Assembly: GCF_013318015.2 (NCBI RefSeq)
Contig: NZ_CP115842.1
Span: 682,001 to 746,000 of the forward strand
Length of the DNA: 64,000 bases
Direction: 5' to 3'
Source: Agrobacterium tumefaciens
GTDB lineage: Bacteria; Pseudomonadota; Alphaproteobacteria; Rhizobiales; Rhizobiaceae
Shown piece by piece: positions 1 to 9,005 of this stretch (position 1 is the stretch's first letter; each line of letters opens with the position of its first letter). Both the position numbers and the translations under genes were made by a program. The notes under the pieces are model-generated. The model had not been told where the DNA came from. It made no database searches and saw only the letters and a list, made by a program, of their open reading frames with translations.

Positions 1-1074
1 CTCCGCGCCTTCAAATCAGCGATGCGCAAGGGCGGTATCGGCGGCGTTTATGTTTCGCACGATCTCGCAGTCGTCGCCCAGATTGCCGACCGGATCGTGG
101 TGCTGAAAGGCGGCGAGATACAGGAAACCGGCACGACCACGGATATTCTCGAGAATGCCCAGCATCCTTATACGCGGGAGTTGCTCACCGCTTTTAACGA
201 CAAGGTACGCACCGTAGCGCCGCTAAAACAAATTGACGCGAAGCCGCTGCTGGATATCGAGAAGCTGATCGCCGGATATGGAACGAAAGGCGATGACCAT
301 ATGCCGCTGGTGCGTGCGGTCGATTCCGTTAGCCTTGCAGTCTATCCCGGACGCAATCTCGGCATCATCGGCGAATCCGGTTGCGGAAAATCGACGCTGG
401 CGCGCGCCATTGCCGGCATTCTGCCCGCCGCCAGCGGTCATGTCATCTTCGAAGGTCGGCAGCTGGATGCCGATGCCCGCCGACGCACCAGCAATCAGTT
501 GCGCCGCATGCAGATCGTCTTCCAATATGCCGATACGGCGCTCAACCCGGCCAAATCCATCGAGGATATTCTTGGCCGGCCGCTGACCTTTTATCACGGC
601 ATGAGAGGCAAGGCGCGCGACGCCCGGATCGACCAGTTGCTGGATATGGTGAAGCTGCCGCGCTCGGTTCGCCACCGCCATCCTTCCGGCCTATCGGGCG
701 GACAGAAGCAACGCGTCAACTTCGCCCGCGCACTCGCAGCAGAACCATCGCTCATCATTTGCGATGAAATTACCTCGGCGCTTGATACGGTCGTCGCAGC
801 CGCGATCATCGACCTGCTCGGCGAACTCCAGCGAGAGCTGAACCTCTCCTACATCTTCATCAGCCACGATCTCTCTGTGGTGGAAACCATCTGCGACGAA
901 ATCGTCGTGATGTATGGCGGGCAGAAAGTGGAGCATCTGGCAACGGAAGCGATCAAGTCGCCGACCCATCCCTATTCGAAGCTCCTGTTCTCCTCGGTAC
1001 CGAAGCTCGACCCGAAATGGCTCGACAATCTTCAGCAGGATGCAGAGTTGGTGCGAGCGTTTTCCAAGAGGTGA
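1..1074 (+). CDS. ABC transporter double ATP-binding protein, 5' partial
   Basis: The reading frame is open from base 1, so the gene begins before the window. The first 60 or so residues are the end of a first nucleotide-binding domain: an H-loop VSHD, then the HPYTREL motif typical of oligopeptide/nickel importers. A complete second ATPase domain follows, with Walker A GESGCGKST (about 373-400), signature LSGGQKQR (about 690-715), Walker B IICDEITSALD and H-loop ISHD. Such tandem ATPases (GsiA/YejF type) energise a dipeptide-family importer whose permeases would lie upstream, outside the window. It acts on the cytoplasmic face of the membrane. The substrate cannot be told. Confidence 0.9.
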   Translation, partial: LRAFKSAMRKGGIGGVYVSHDLAVVAQIADRIVVLKGGEIQETGTTTDILENAQHPYTRELLTAFNDKVRTVAPLKQIDAKPLLDIEKLIAGYGTKGDDHMPLVRAVDSVSLAVYPGRNLGIIGESGCGKSTLARAIAGILPAASGHVIFEGRQLDADARRRTSNQLRRMQIVFQYADTALNPAKSIEDILGRPLTFYHGMRGKARDARIDQLLDMVKLPRSVRHRHPSGLSGGQKQRVNFARALAAEPSLIICDEITSALDTVVAAAIIDLLGELQRELNLSYIFISHDLSVVETICDEIVVMYGGQKVEHLATEAIKSPTHPYSKLLFSSVPKLDPKWLDNLQQDAELVRAFSKR

Positions 1075-1086
1075 CAACATCATTTT

Positions 1087-1117
1087 CGTCATCCTCGGGC
1101 TCGTCCCCAGGATGACG
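1087..1117. repeat. Dispersed rhizobial-type palindrome, possible terminator
   Basis: Nine-base arms CGTCATCCT (1087-1095) and AGGATGACG (1109-1117) are perfectly complementary, and GGG/CCC inside them can also pair. It lies 12 bases after the ABC ATPase stop and before the end of the convergent Lrp gene. The sequence resembles the short palindromes scattered between genes in Rhizobiaceae (from memory). It may act as a bidirectional terminator or mRNA stabiliser. Confidence 0.6.
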
Positions 1118-1177
1118 TTGAGTACGAAGCGACGCGTCTCGACATTCTGGCGCCCCTGCAAAGGGACGTCTTCCACC

Positions 1178-1654
1178 TCAAAGCGGAAACAGGCTGGTCA
1201 GCGGCATATGCGATTTGATGATCGGAGATTTCAGCACAACGAAGCTGAAATATTTGTCGATACCGACATCCATGTCCGTCAGCCGCTCCATGATCGACTG
1301 ATATTCGACGATGCCGGAGGTGACGAATTTCAGGAGGTAATCGTAACCGCCTGAAACGAGGTGGCATTCTACCACTTGATCGATCTTTTCGATAACGCCG
1401 AGAAAACGGGCGAAGTCGATCTGGCGGTGGTTCTTGAGCGTGATCTCGGTGAATACCGTCAGCGTCTGGCCGAGCTTGTTGATGTTGATCTGTGCCGAAT
1501 AACCTTCGATATAGCCCTCGGCCTGAAGCTTCTTGACGCGCATCAGGCAGGGGCTTGGCGAGAGATTGACAAGCTCCGCCAGCTCGACATTGGTGATGCG
1601 ACCATTTTTCTGGAGTTCGTAAAGGATCTTGATGTCGATCCGGTCAAGTTTCAT
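1178..1654 (-). CDS. Lrp/AsnC family transcriptional regulator
   Basis: A 158-residue protein, the usual Lrp size. The N-terminal helix-turn-helix begins MKLDRIDIKILYEL and includes NVELAELVNLSPSPCLMRVKKLQ, the typical AsnC-type DNA-binding region. The second half is the RAM ligand-binding/oligomerisation domain (VVECHLVSGGYDYLLKF). I chose the ATG at 1654 because the conserved family start lies there; upstream in-frame starts to 1774 only add an atypical extension. It is divergent from the FAD oxidoreductase at 1886 with about 230 bases between, so it probably controls that gene in response to an amino acid. The effector is unknown. Confidence 0.9.
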   Translation of the reverse strand: MKLDRIDIKILYELQKNGRITNVELAELVNLSPSPCLMRVKKLQAEGYIEGYSAQININKLGQTLTVFTEITLKNHRQIDFARFLGVIEKIDQVVECHLVSGGYDYLLKFVTSGIVEYQSIMERLTDMDVGIDKYFSFVVLKSPIIKSHMPLTSLFPL

Positions 1655-1885
1655 CACGTGCGGAACCCCTTTTATATTTTTTCGTGCGCGCGGCATAAAA
1701 TTCTGACGCGGCCATGGAAATCTTATCACATGAGCGTGCCCTGTCGACGCGGGGATGTTTTTTTCATCCAGCATAAAGAGTTGCAGACATGGCTACGAAC
1801 AGCAGGAGATTCCGGCAATCGGCGCAGTCTGGCAGCGTTTACCCGGCGACCAAGGTAAATTAAGACGAATACAAGGAGCCCCACC

Positions 1886-3211
1886 ATGCCTGCGCCGCTG
1901 CAACAGATCACGACATCACCGGAACTGCCGAAATCGGCGGACGCCGTCATTATTGGCGGCGGTATCGTCGGCGTGTTCGCAGCCTATTACCTCGCCCGGC
2001 GTGGCCTGAAAGTGGCTCTTGTCGAAAAAGGTCTTGTTGGCGCGGAGCAATCCAGCCGCAACTGGGGTTGGTGCCGGCAGCAGAACCGCGACGCCCGCGA
2101 ATTGCCGATTTCAACGCAGAGCCTGACGCTCTGGGAACGGTTTGCCGCAGAAAGCGGCGAAGACACCGGTTTTCGCCGCTGCGGATTGTTCTACCTGAGC
2201 GACAACGAAGCTGAAATTGCCGGCTGGGCGCGCTGGCGCGACTTTGCCATCACCGCAGGCGTGACGACGCATATGTTGAGCGCGGATGAGGCGAGCAACC
2301 GCGGACGCGCAACTGGAAAACGCTGGAAGGGTGGCGTCTTTTCGCCAACGGACGGCACCGCCGATCCCTCGATGGCGGCGCCGGCCGTCGCGCGTGCCCT
2401 CATGAAGCTGGGCGGAACGGTGCACCAGAATTGCGCCGCGCGCGGTCTGGAGACGGAAGGTGGTCGCGTTAGCGCCGTCGTTACCGAAAAAGGCACGATC
2501 CGCACCAAAACCGCCATCATGTCCGGCGGCGCCTGGGCCTCGTCCTTCTGCCGCCAGCTTGGAATTCGTTTTCCGCAGGCCGCTGTCCGCTCCTCAATTC
2601 TGTCCGTCACGGCAGGTGCAGAAGGACTGCCGGATGCGCTGCATACAAAAGCCGTTTCTGTAACACGCCGGAGCAACGGCGGTTACACGCTCGCCATCAG
2701 CGGCCTCGGTCGCATCGACCCGACCGCGCAGCAAATGCGGTTTGCACGCGAATTCGTTCCGATGTTCCTCAAGCGCTGGCGCAGCCTGCGACCGGGTGGA
2801 TTGGAGGGGATTCGCGGTGGGCACGAAACGCTGAAACACTGGCGGCTCGATGCGCCGACGCCGATGGAACGGGTTCGTATTCTCGATCCGAAACCGAATG
2901 CCGCCGCCATCCGTGAGACCCACAAAAGGGCGCTGGAACTTCTGCCTGCACTCCGCAAAACCCAGATATCCGCTGCCTGGGCCGGCTTCATCGACAGCAC
3001 GCCGGATGGTGTGCCCGCCATCGGCGAGACCAGCGAATTGCCCGGCTTCATCCTCGCCGCCGGTTTCAGCGGCCACGGTTTCGGCATCGGCCCCGGCGCT
3101 GGCCACCTGATCGCCGATATCGTGACGGGTTCAACCCCGATCGTTGACCCCGCCCCGTATCATCCCAGCCGTTTCCTTGACTCGTCATGGGGCAAGGTCG
3201 CGGATTTCTGA
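1886..3211 (+). CDS. FAD-dependent oxidoreductase (DAO family, amine/amino-acid oxidase-like)
   Basis: A 441-residue protein of the D-amino acid oxidase superfamily. It has a Rossmann dinucleotide motif GGGIVG at residues 24-29 and an acidic residue (E47) at the end of the second strand for the FAD ribose. A conserved SSRNWGWCRQQ stretch follows (about residues 56-66), and the C-terminal FAD contact GFSGHGFGIGPG is present. Members oxidise amines or amino acids, passing electrons to oxygen or the respiratory chain. The start is supported by AAGGAG eight bases upstream. The divergent Lrp-type gene suggests that an amino acid or amine induces it. It resembles the glycine/D-amino-acid or gamma-glutamylputrescine oxidase groups; the exact substrate is not readable. 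Confidence 0.88.
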   Translation: MPAPLQQITTSPELPKSADAVIIGGGIVGVFAAYYLARRGLKVALVEKGLVGAEQSSRNWGWCRQQNRDARELPISTQSLTLWERFAAESGEDTGFRRCGLFYLSDNEAEIAGWARWRDFAITAGVTTHMLSADEASNRGRATGKRWKGGVFSPTDGTADPSMAAPAVARALMKLGGTVHQNCAARGLETEGGRVSAVVTEKGTIRTKTAIMSGGAWASSFCRQLGIRFPQAAVRSSILSVTAGAEGLPDALHTKAVSVTRRSNGGYTLAISGLGRIDPTAQQMRFAREFVPMFLKRWRSLRPGGLEGIRGGHETLKHWRLDAPTPMERVRILDPKPNAAAIRETHKRALELLPALRKTQISAAWAGFIDSTPDGVPAIGETSELPGFILAAGFSGHGFGIGPGAGHLIADIVTGSTPIVDPAPYHPSRFLDSSWGKVADF

Positions 3212-3244
3212 TTGTTCTGCGCAGGCCAACAGACGAATCAAAAC

Positions 3245-3275
3245 AGCACCCGCAGGCATGACCTGCGGGTGCTGC
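3245..3275. terminator. Bidirectional terminator hairpin
   Basis: A perfect 13-base stem (3245-3257 with 3263-3275) and a five-base loop lie between the converging ends of the FAD oxidoreductase (3211) and the binding-protein gene (3300). The top strand is preceded by AAAA, which gives a short U-run for the minus strand. Confidence 0.8.
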
Positions 3276-3299
3276 CGTCCACCGCATTTATTCGACCGG

Positions 3300-4235
3300 T
3301 CAGCTTTTCGGCAGGCCGGGTGGGTTGGTTCTCGATTCCGGCAAGGCCTCTTCCGAAAGCTGCCAGCGTTCCAGTATCTTCGCGTAAGCGCCGCTCTTGA
3401 TCAGATCGTTGGTGGCGAGCGTCAGCGCATCGGCCAGTCCCGAACCCTTGCGGGTGGTGATGGCGACATCCGAACGTTCCGGCCAGCCGGCGGAGAGTGT
3501 TCCGACACGCTTGATGGTCTTGTCACGCGCGGCGATGAAGACCAGCTGCGCATGCGGCTGGACGATCACATCGGCCCGCCCGGCAGAAAGCGCGACAAGC
3601 CGGGTGGCCTCGTCGTCATAATATTGCAGCTCGAGCGGTTTTAAACCGGCGGCTACATTCTCGTCATTCCATTTCAGCAGAATACGCTCCTGATTGGTTC
3701 CAGCGCCGACGATGATCTTCAGGCCCGCCGCATCCTTCGGCTCATTTATGGCGGTGATGCCGCTGTCGGACTTCACGAAAAAGCCGTGCAGGCCCTGACG
3801 ATAGGTGGAGAAGTCGAACTTCTCCTTGCGCTGCTCGGTCACCCCGACATTGGAGATGACAGCATCGTATTTGCCGGAGGCAAGCCCCAGCGGCCAGTCG
3901 GCCCAGGCGACAGCAACCAGCTCAAGCTCAAGGCCGAGACTATCAGCCACCGCAAGCGCATAGTCCGGATCGGCACCCACCACGGTCTTGGCGTCCGTCG
4001 CATAGGTCGCGAGCGGTGGTCCGCCAGGTGCAACCGCGACCGTGAGTTTGCCCGGGGTGATGAATTTGAAATCTTTCGGGATGGCGGCGATCGCTGCGGG
4101 GTCTTTTTCTACCCTGATCCGGCCAGGCTGGTCTGGCGAAAGATCGAAGACATCAGTTGCGAAAGCCGACCCGAAAGCGGCGATAGAGAGAAAAACGCCG
4201 AACGTGACTGTGGCAAGACGAGAGGTGAGTGCCAT
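3300..4235 (-). CDS. Polar amino acid ABC transporter substrate-binding protein
   Basis: A 311-residue periplasmic binding protein of the SBP_bac_3 (PAAT) family. It has a Sec signal peptide at about residues 1-26 (cleavage near AFA/TDVFD), then a bilobal domain with the family block GKYDAVISNVGVTEQRKEKFDFSTY. The start at 4235 has GGGGAG just upstream. It is the last gene of the operon that begins at 11371 and is a paralogue of the next gene upstream (4369-5307), sharing the LSPDQ/GRVR-type N-terminus and the WADWPLGL-SGKYDAV block. Tandem binding proteins for one permease imply a broadened ligand range. From the context the likely ligand is a cysteine S-conjugate or another sulfur amino acid. 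Confidence 0.9.
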   Translation of the reverse strand: MALTSRLATVTFGVFLSIAAFGSAFATDVFDLSPDQPGRIRVEKDPAAIAAIPKDFKFITPGKLTVAVAPGGPPLATYATDAKTVVGADPDYALAVADSLGLELELVAVAWADWPLGLASGKYDAVISNVGVTEQRKEKFDFSTYRQGLHGFFVKSDSGITAINEPKDAAGLKIIVGAGTNQERILLKWNDENVAAGLKPLELQYYDDEATRLVALSAGRADVIVQPHAQLVFIAARDKTIKRVGTLSAGWPERSDVAITTRKGSGLADALTLATNDLIKSGAYAKILERWQLSEEALPESRTNPPGLPKS

Positions 4236-4269
4236 TCTGGCTCCCCGATAAAATGAATTGCAGGACGGA

Positions 4270-4301
4270 GGTAGCGCGGACGGGAGGAGGCCCGCGCTAC
4301 C
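4270..4301. other. Intercistronic hairpin between tandem binding-protein genes
   Basis: Ten-base arms GGTAGCGCGG (4270-4279) and CCGCGCTACC (4292-4301) are perfectly complementary. The hairpin lies in the 133-base gap between the two binding-protein genes. It has no U-run, so it probably stabilises the upstream mRNA or attenuates transcription rather than terminating it. Confidence 0.5.
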
Positions 4302-4368
4302 GGCTGAGTGATGTCCCACCTTCAACTCAGCTTTGTGGAAACTCAGCTTTCTGGCAGCAAACCAGCAC

Positions 4369-5307
4369 TCAGCTCTTGGGCAGACCGGGCGGATTGGTGC
4401 GGGATTCGGTGATGGCTTCCGAACCGAGGTTCCAGCGGGCGAGAACCTTGCCGTAATTGCCGTTCTTGATCTGGGCGTTCAGTGCCGCCGTGATGGCTGC
4501 GGCAATTCCGGCATCCTTTTTGGAGGCAACAGCGATTTCCGCCGCTTCCGGCCAGCCGCCGGAGAAGGTACCAACGAGCTTGGTCTTCTTCTGGCTTGCT
4601 GCCTGGAAGGCTGACGTCGCGTTGGGGCCGAGATAGGCGTCCGCGCGGCCGGATTGCAGGGCGACATCGAGCACGGCCTGATCGTCGTAATATTGCACAT
4701 CGGTGTCGGCCAGACCCTTGGCCTTGTTGTCCTTGATCCATTTCAGCAGGATCTGCTCCTGATTGGTGGCAGCGCCGACGATAACCTTCAACCCGGCAAC
4801 ATCCTCGGGCTTACTGATGCTCGTCACCTTGCTGTTGCTGCCCACGTAAAAGCCGAGCAGGTCGTTGCGGTAGCTGGAGAAGTCGAATTTTTCCTTACGG
4901 GCTTCCGTCACCGTGATGTTGGAGGTGACGGCATCATATTTGCCGGAGGTGAGGCCCAGCGGCCAATCGGCCCAGGCGATGGGAACTAGCTGAAGTTCAA
5001 GGCCAAGACTGTCAGCAACCAGCTGGGCGATATCCGGCTCCACGCCAATAGGCGTTTTTGTATCGCTGGCATAATCGACCAGCGGCAGCCGGAAAGGCAC
5101 GGTCGCGACCGTCAACTTTCCATCCGCGACGAACTTGTGGCCAGCGGGCAGAAGCTTGATCGCTTCTTCCACCTTCTCGGCGCGCACTCGCCCCTTCTGC
5201 TCCGGCGACAGGTCGATTTCCTGCGCATGCGCAGCCGGTATCAGCGCGGTGGTAGCGGTGAAAAGACCGCCTGCAAGGAACGACAATAATTTCGATGAAA
5301 AAGCCAT
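4369..5307 (-). CDS. Polar amino acid ABC transporter substrate-binding protein
   Basis: A 312-residue PAAT-family binding protein. The signal peptide MAFSSKLLSFLAGGLF... ends near AHA/QEIDLS at about residue 26. The mature part carries TVATVPFRLPLVDYASD and the GKYDAVTSNITVTEARKEKF block seen in its downstream paralogue. The start at 5307 has AAAGGAAA seven bases upstream; the open frame continues upstream only inside the preceding gene and lacks family character there. It lies 25 bases after the permease-ATPase fusion gene and is probably its main ligand receptor. Confidence 0.92.
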   Translation of the reverse strand: MAFSSKLLSFLAGGLFTATTALIPAAHAQEIDLSPEQKGRVRAEKVEEAIKLLPAGHKFVADGKLTVATVPFRLPLVDYASDTKTPIGVEPDIAQLVADSLGLELQLVPIAWADWPLGLTSGKYDAVTSNITVTEARKEKFDFSSYRNDLLGFYVGSNSKVTSISKPEDVAGLKVIVGAATNQEQILLKWIKDNKAKGLADTDVQYYDDQAVLDVALQSGRADAYLGPNATSAFQAASQKKTKLVGTFSGGWPEAAEIAVASKKDAGIAAAITAALNAQIKNGNYGKVLARWNLGSEAITESRTNPPGLPKS

Positions 5308-5332
5308 GCGAGTGTTTCCTTTGTTGTTTTGA

Positions 5333-7138
5333 TTAGAGAACTTTTGCGAGGAATTCGGCGGTGCGGGGATGTTCCGGGCTGTTGAACACCTGGTCCGGCG
5401 TGCCTGTTTCGATGATGCGGCCCTGTTCCATGAAGACGACCCTGTCGGAGACTTCACGGGCAAAACCGATTTCATGGGTAACGATGATGAGCGTGACGCC
5501 GGAGCGGGAAAGCTCCTTGATGACATCAAGCACTTCGTTGACGAGTTCAGGATCGAGCGCGGATGTCGGCTCATCGAACAGCAACACCTTCGGCCGCAAC
5601 GCCAGCGCCCGGGCGATCGCCACGCGTTGCTGCTGACCGCCGGAAAGCTGACGGGGATAAGCGCCAGCTTTTTCGGCAAGGCCGACGCGAGCCAGAAGAT
5701 CGCGCGCCTCGGTCTGCGCCTGCTCTTTCGATATGCCACGAACGGCTATGGGTGCTTCGATGATGTTTTCAAGCGCGGTCAGATGCGGGAACAGGTTGAA
5801 GCTCTGAAACACCATGCCCACTTCGGCGCGGCGCTTGAGGATTTCCCGTTCCTTCAGCTCATAAAGCGTATCGCCCTTTTGACGATAACCGACCAGTTCA
5901 CCGTCTATGGCGATAAATCCGTCATCGACGCGCTCGAGATGGTTGATGGAGCGCAGCAATGTGGACTTGCCGGAGCCGGATTGGCCGAGAATGGTGGTGA
6001 CACTGCCTGCCGGAATGGAAAGGCTGATATCATCAAGCACCTTCAGCGACCCGAAGGATTTCGAAACGCCATGAATATTGACCGACCCGCCACGATTTCC
6101 GAGCTGAAAGCTCACGGCACGGGCAGGCACCGAACGCTCGGGCCTTACGGCTGTCGTGGCCACCGTTTCCACGGCTTCAGGCAAGGGTTTGCGCGGCAGG
6201 AAGGTGCGGTAAATCGTGGCGAACAGCGATGGCGGCGGGTTGCGCAGTGCACCGCGTGAAAAATGCCGCTCGATATGGTGCTGCACGATCGAAAGCGCCG
6301 TCAGTATCACCAGATACCAGACGGTCGCGACCATCAGCAGCGGGATCACTTCCAGATTGCGGCGATAGATGATCTGGATCGTGTAGAACAGCTCCGGCAG
6401 GGCAAGGATATAGACCTGCGAAGTCCCCTTGGCGAGGCCAATGATGTCGTTGAAGGCGGTGGGCAAGATGGAGCGCATCGCCTGCGGCAGAACGATGCGG
6501 GACGCCTGCCGCCGCCGGGGAAGGCCGAGTGCTGCGGCAGCCTCAAGCTGCCCCTGATCAACCGAGAGAATGCCGCCACGGACGATTTCGGATGCGAAGG
6601 CGGCCTGATTGAGCGTCAGCCCTAGAACGGCGGCCGCAAACGGCGTCATCAGCTGCGTGGTATTCCAGCTGAAGAAGTTGATGCCGGTATAGGGCACACC
6701 GATCGTCACGGTCTCATAGAGATAACCGAGGTTGTTGAGGATCAGCAAAAGCACGATCAGCGGGATGGATCGAAAAATCCAGATATAGGTCCAGGATACG
6801 GCAACCAGCAGCGGCGAGCGTGAAACGCGCGCAAGCGCCAGCAGCGTTCCCAGCGCGAAGCCGAGCACCGCACCGAGCGCGGTCAGCAGCAGCGTCCGTC
6901 CTAAGCCGACCAACACCGGTTCAGCGAAAAACCATTCCGCAAAGACATCCCAGCCCCAGCGCGGATTGCCGAAAACGGAATGCAGAACGGCCGCAATGAT
7001 GAGTACTGAGAAGACCGTTCCCACCGTCCGCAAGGGGTAGCGGGCCGGCACGATGCGGAAATGGGAATACCCACCCTTGATCGGTTCACCCTTCTGGTCG
7101 TTCAATGCAACATGCGGAAAATCAGAGGCTATCGTCAT
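5333..7138 (-). CDS. Fused amino acid ABC transporter permease/ATP-binding protein
   Basis: A 601-residue protein joining the two usually separate subunits of a polar amino acid importer. Residues about 40-290 are a HisM/GlnP-type permease with several membrane segments and an EAA-like loop ([22 protein letters not shown]). Residues about 345-600 are a GlnQ-type ATPase with Walker [10 protein letters not shown], signature LSGGQQQR, Walker [12 protein letters not shown] and H-loop VTHE. No frameshift or stop separates the halves, so this is a true fusion. I chose the ATG at 7138 (MTIASDF) over the upstream start at 7234, which would overlap the GNAT gene. It sits between the acetyltransferase and the two binding proteins and should import the substrate of this operon. 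Confidence 0.92.
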   Translation of the reverse strand: MTIASDFPHVALNDQKGEPIKGGYSHFRIVPARYPLRTVGTVFSVLIIAAVLHSVFGNPRWGWDVFAEWFFAEPVLVGLGRTLLLTALGAVLGFALGTLLALARVSRSPLLVAVSWTYIWIFRSIPLIVLLLILNNLGYLYETVTIGVPYTGINFFSWNTTQLMTPFAAAVLGLTLNQAAFASEIVRGGILSVDQGQLEAAAALGLPRRRQASRIVLPQAMRSILPTAFNDIIGLAKGTSQVYILALPELFYTIQIIYRRNLEVIPLLMVATVWYLVILTALSIVQHHIERHFSRGALRNPPPSLFATIYRTFLPRKPLPEAVETVATTAVRPERSVPARAVSFQLGNRGGSVNIHGVSKSFGSLKVLDDISLSIPAGSVTTILGQSGSGKSTLLRSINHLERVDDGFIAIDGELVGYRQKGDTLYELKEREILKRRAEVGMVFQSFNLFPHLTALENIIEAPIAVRGISKEQAQTEARDLLARVGLAEKAGAYPRQLSGGQQQRVAIARALALRPKVLLFDEPTSALDPELVNEVLDVIKELSRSGVTLIIVTHEIGFAREVSDRVVFMEQGRIIETGTPDQVFNSPEHPRTAEFLAKVL

Positions 7139-7151
7139 CGGAAAAAGCCTT

Positions 7152-7709
7152 TCACGGGTGGGCCGGGGAAGAATGCGGCCGGGCCGCCGGTATCGACGCG
7201 CTTTCCGCAACGGAGGCGGAGGCGCTATCGGCAAGCCATTTTTCGAAAGGCAGCGACCTGATCGTTTCAGGATCGGCCGACGTATCGAACAACGCGCGAT
7301 AACCGTTGGTGAGATATAGGCCGACCGCTTCCGGCTGGCGGAAGCCCGTGGTCAGATAGACACGGGCGTAACCCTGCCGGATCGCCTGCCGCTCCAGCTC
7401 CTGAAGCACTATTTTGGCAAGCCCCTGCCGGCGGTGGGCCGAATGGGTCCAGACCCGCTTGAACTCGGCGGTTTCCTCGTCGTAGCGCATGAAGGCACCG
7501 CCGGCGATCGCCTTGCCGCCACGCAAGAGCAGCAGGAAATTGCCCGACGGCGGGCTGAAAGCCTCCGGCGGATATTTGTTAAGTTCCGCCTTGGCGCCTT
7601 CCGCGTTGAAATATGTGCCGTAGCGGCTGTCATATTCGAACAGCAACTCCTCCAGAAGCGGGGTTGCGAGCGGATCCTTGACCGATGTGTAGAGAAAACT
7701 GTCGCTCAT
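7152..7709 (-). CDS. GNAT family N-acetyltransferase
   Basis: A 185-residue GCN5-related acetyltransferase. The acetyl-CoA pyrophosphate loop RRQGLA is at residues 93-98, and the C-terminal strand-helix [16 protein letters not shown] is about 127-142. The last 25 residues are an Ala/Ser/Pro-rich tail outside the fold. A good AGGA ribosome site precedes 7709. It lies between an M20 deacylase and a polar amino acid importer in one operon with two flavin monooxygenases. In the Bacillus S-substituted cysteine routes the equivalent enzyme N-acetylates the imported amino acid before oxidation, and I infer the same job here. Confidence 0.88.
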   Translation of the reverse strand: MSDSFLYTSVKDPLATPLLEELLFEYDSRYGTYFNAEGAKAELNKYPPEAFSPPSGNFLLLLRGGKAIAGGAFMRYDEETAEFKRVWTHSAHRRQGLAKIVLQELERQAIRQGYARVYLTTGFRQPEAVGLYLTNGYRALFDTSADPETIRSLPFEKWLADSASASVAESASIPAARPHSSPAHP

Positions 7710-7732
7710 CTCGTTGTCCTAAACTCGTTGCA

Positions 7733-8920
7733 TCAGGAGAGGTATGCTTCGGCCAGACGCACCCAGAAGCGTGCCGCAGGCGCAATGATCGCATCGTTGA
7801 AATCGTAGTGAGGGCTGTGCAGCGGCGCGCTCTCGCCATTGCCGACGAAGAGATAGGAGCCCGGCCGCTCCAGAAGCATGAAGGCGAAATCCTCGCTCGC
7901 CGTTCGCGGCTGAAAGCCTTCTGCAACCTGTTCGGCTGGAAAATGCCGTTTGGCGACGTCGCGGGCAAACGTTGTCTGCCTGATGTGATTGATGACGGGC
8001 GGGAAGCCACGGGAGTAGGTGACATCGGCGCTTGCGCCGAAGCTTTCCGCCTGTGCTTTGGCAAGGGCGGGAAGCCGCTCCTCCAGTCTGTCGCGCACGG
8101 CGGGCGAAAAGGCCCGCGCGGTAATCTGCAGTTCGACACTCTCGGGAATGACGTTGGAAGCAGTTCCGCCATGGATGGAGCCTACCGTCAGCACCGCCAT
8201 GTCTCGCGGGTCGACATTGCGCGAGACGATGCTCTGCAAGGCGGTGACGAAGCTTGCCGAGGCAAGAACCGGATCAACCGTTTCATGCGGCGCCGCCCCG
8301 TGCCCGCCCTTGCCGATGATCCGAACCTTCGCCTTGTCGACGGAGGCCATGGCAGGCCCTTCGACAAAGCCGAATTGTCCGGTTTCGACACCCGGCCAAT
8401 TGTGCAGCCCGAACACGGCATCGACGGGAAACCGCTCGAAAAGCCTGTCCTTTATCATCGCTCTAGCACCCGCACCGATTTCCTCGGCGGGCTGGAAAAT
8501 CAGCGTCAGCGTGCCGGAAAAACTCGATGTTTCAGCTAGATAACGGGCAGCGGCGAGCAGGATAGTCGTGTGACCGTCATGACCGCAGGCATGCATCACA
8601 CCCTGTGTCTGGCTGGCATAGGCAAGACCGGTTTCCTCGACGATGGGCAGGGCGTCGATATCGGCGCGGATACCCAGACGCTTGTCACCATGACCACGTT
8701 TCAAGGTGGCGACGACGCCATGGCCCCCGACACCCTCGGTCACCTCATATCCGAAGGAGAGGAGATAACGGGCAACGAGCGCCGCCGTGCGCTTTTCCCC
8801 AAGCGAAAGCTCCGGATGTCGGTGAAGATCGTGCCGGATGGCGATGCTTTCCTCGATGAAGGCAAGGATTCCCCGTTCGGCGTCGTCCTGCGGACGCGCG
8901 CCGTCAATGCGGATATTCAT
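7733..8920 (-). CDS. M20 family amidohydrolase (N-acyl amino acid deacylase)
   Basis: A 395-residue metal-dependent hydrolase of the hippurate hydrolase/IAA-amino acid hydrolase group. Metal-site motifs are visible: ADIDALPI (about 86-93), ACGHDGHTT (111-119, with C112, H114 and H117), PAEEIGAG (about 144-151, catalytic Glu-Glu), GLHNWPG, and the C-terminal SEDFAFM. It removes N-acyl groups from amino acids. The neighbours are a GNAT acetyltransferase (23 bases downstream) and a DszA/YxeK-type monooxygenase (upstream). The likely role is therefore to remove the acetyl group after C-S cleavage, as SndA/YxeP does in Bacillus. The start has AGGAGA nearby. Confidence 0.9.
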   Translation of the reverse strand: MNIRIDGARPQDDAERGILAFIEESIAIRHDLHRHPELSLGEKRTAALVARYLLSFGYEVTEGVGGHGVVATLKRGHGDKRLGIRADIDALPIVEETGLAYASQTQGVMHACGHDGHTTILLAAARYLAETSSFSGTLTLIFQPAEEIGAGARAMIKDRLFERFPVDAVFGLHNWPGVETGQFGFVEGPAMASVDKAKVRIIGKGGHGAAPHETVDPVLASASFVTALQSIVSRNVDPRDMAVLTVGSIHGGTASNVIPESVELQITARAFSPAVRDRLEERLPALAKAQAESFGASADVTYSRGFPPVINHIRQTTFARDVAKRHFPAEQVAEGFQPRTASEDFAFMLLERPGSYLFVGNGESAPLHSPHYDFNDAIIAPAARFWVRLAEAYLS

Positions 8921-8973
8921 GGTTCTGGTCTCCTGCGCTGCGCTTTACCCGCACAGCACCTTGAAATTCTCTC

Positions 8974-8996
8974 CGGGCGGCAATGGCTGCCGCCCG
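8974..8996. other. Intercistronic hairpin
   Basis: Nine-base arms (8974-8982 and 8988-8996) with a five-base loop lie in the 85-base gap between the DszA-type monooxygenase and M20 genes. No clear U-run follows, so partial termination or mRNA processing is possible. Confidence 0.45.
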
Positions 8997-9005
8997 ACCC
9001 CGCTT

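Noticed and set aside
5308..5739. N-terminal extension of the binding protein that starts at 5307
   Set aside because: The extension overlaps the ATPase part of the upstream fusion gene out of frame and is Arg/Ser-rich; a signal peptide with a good ribosome site begins at 5307.
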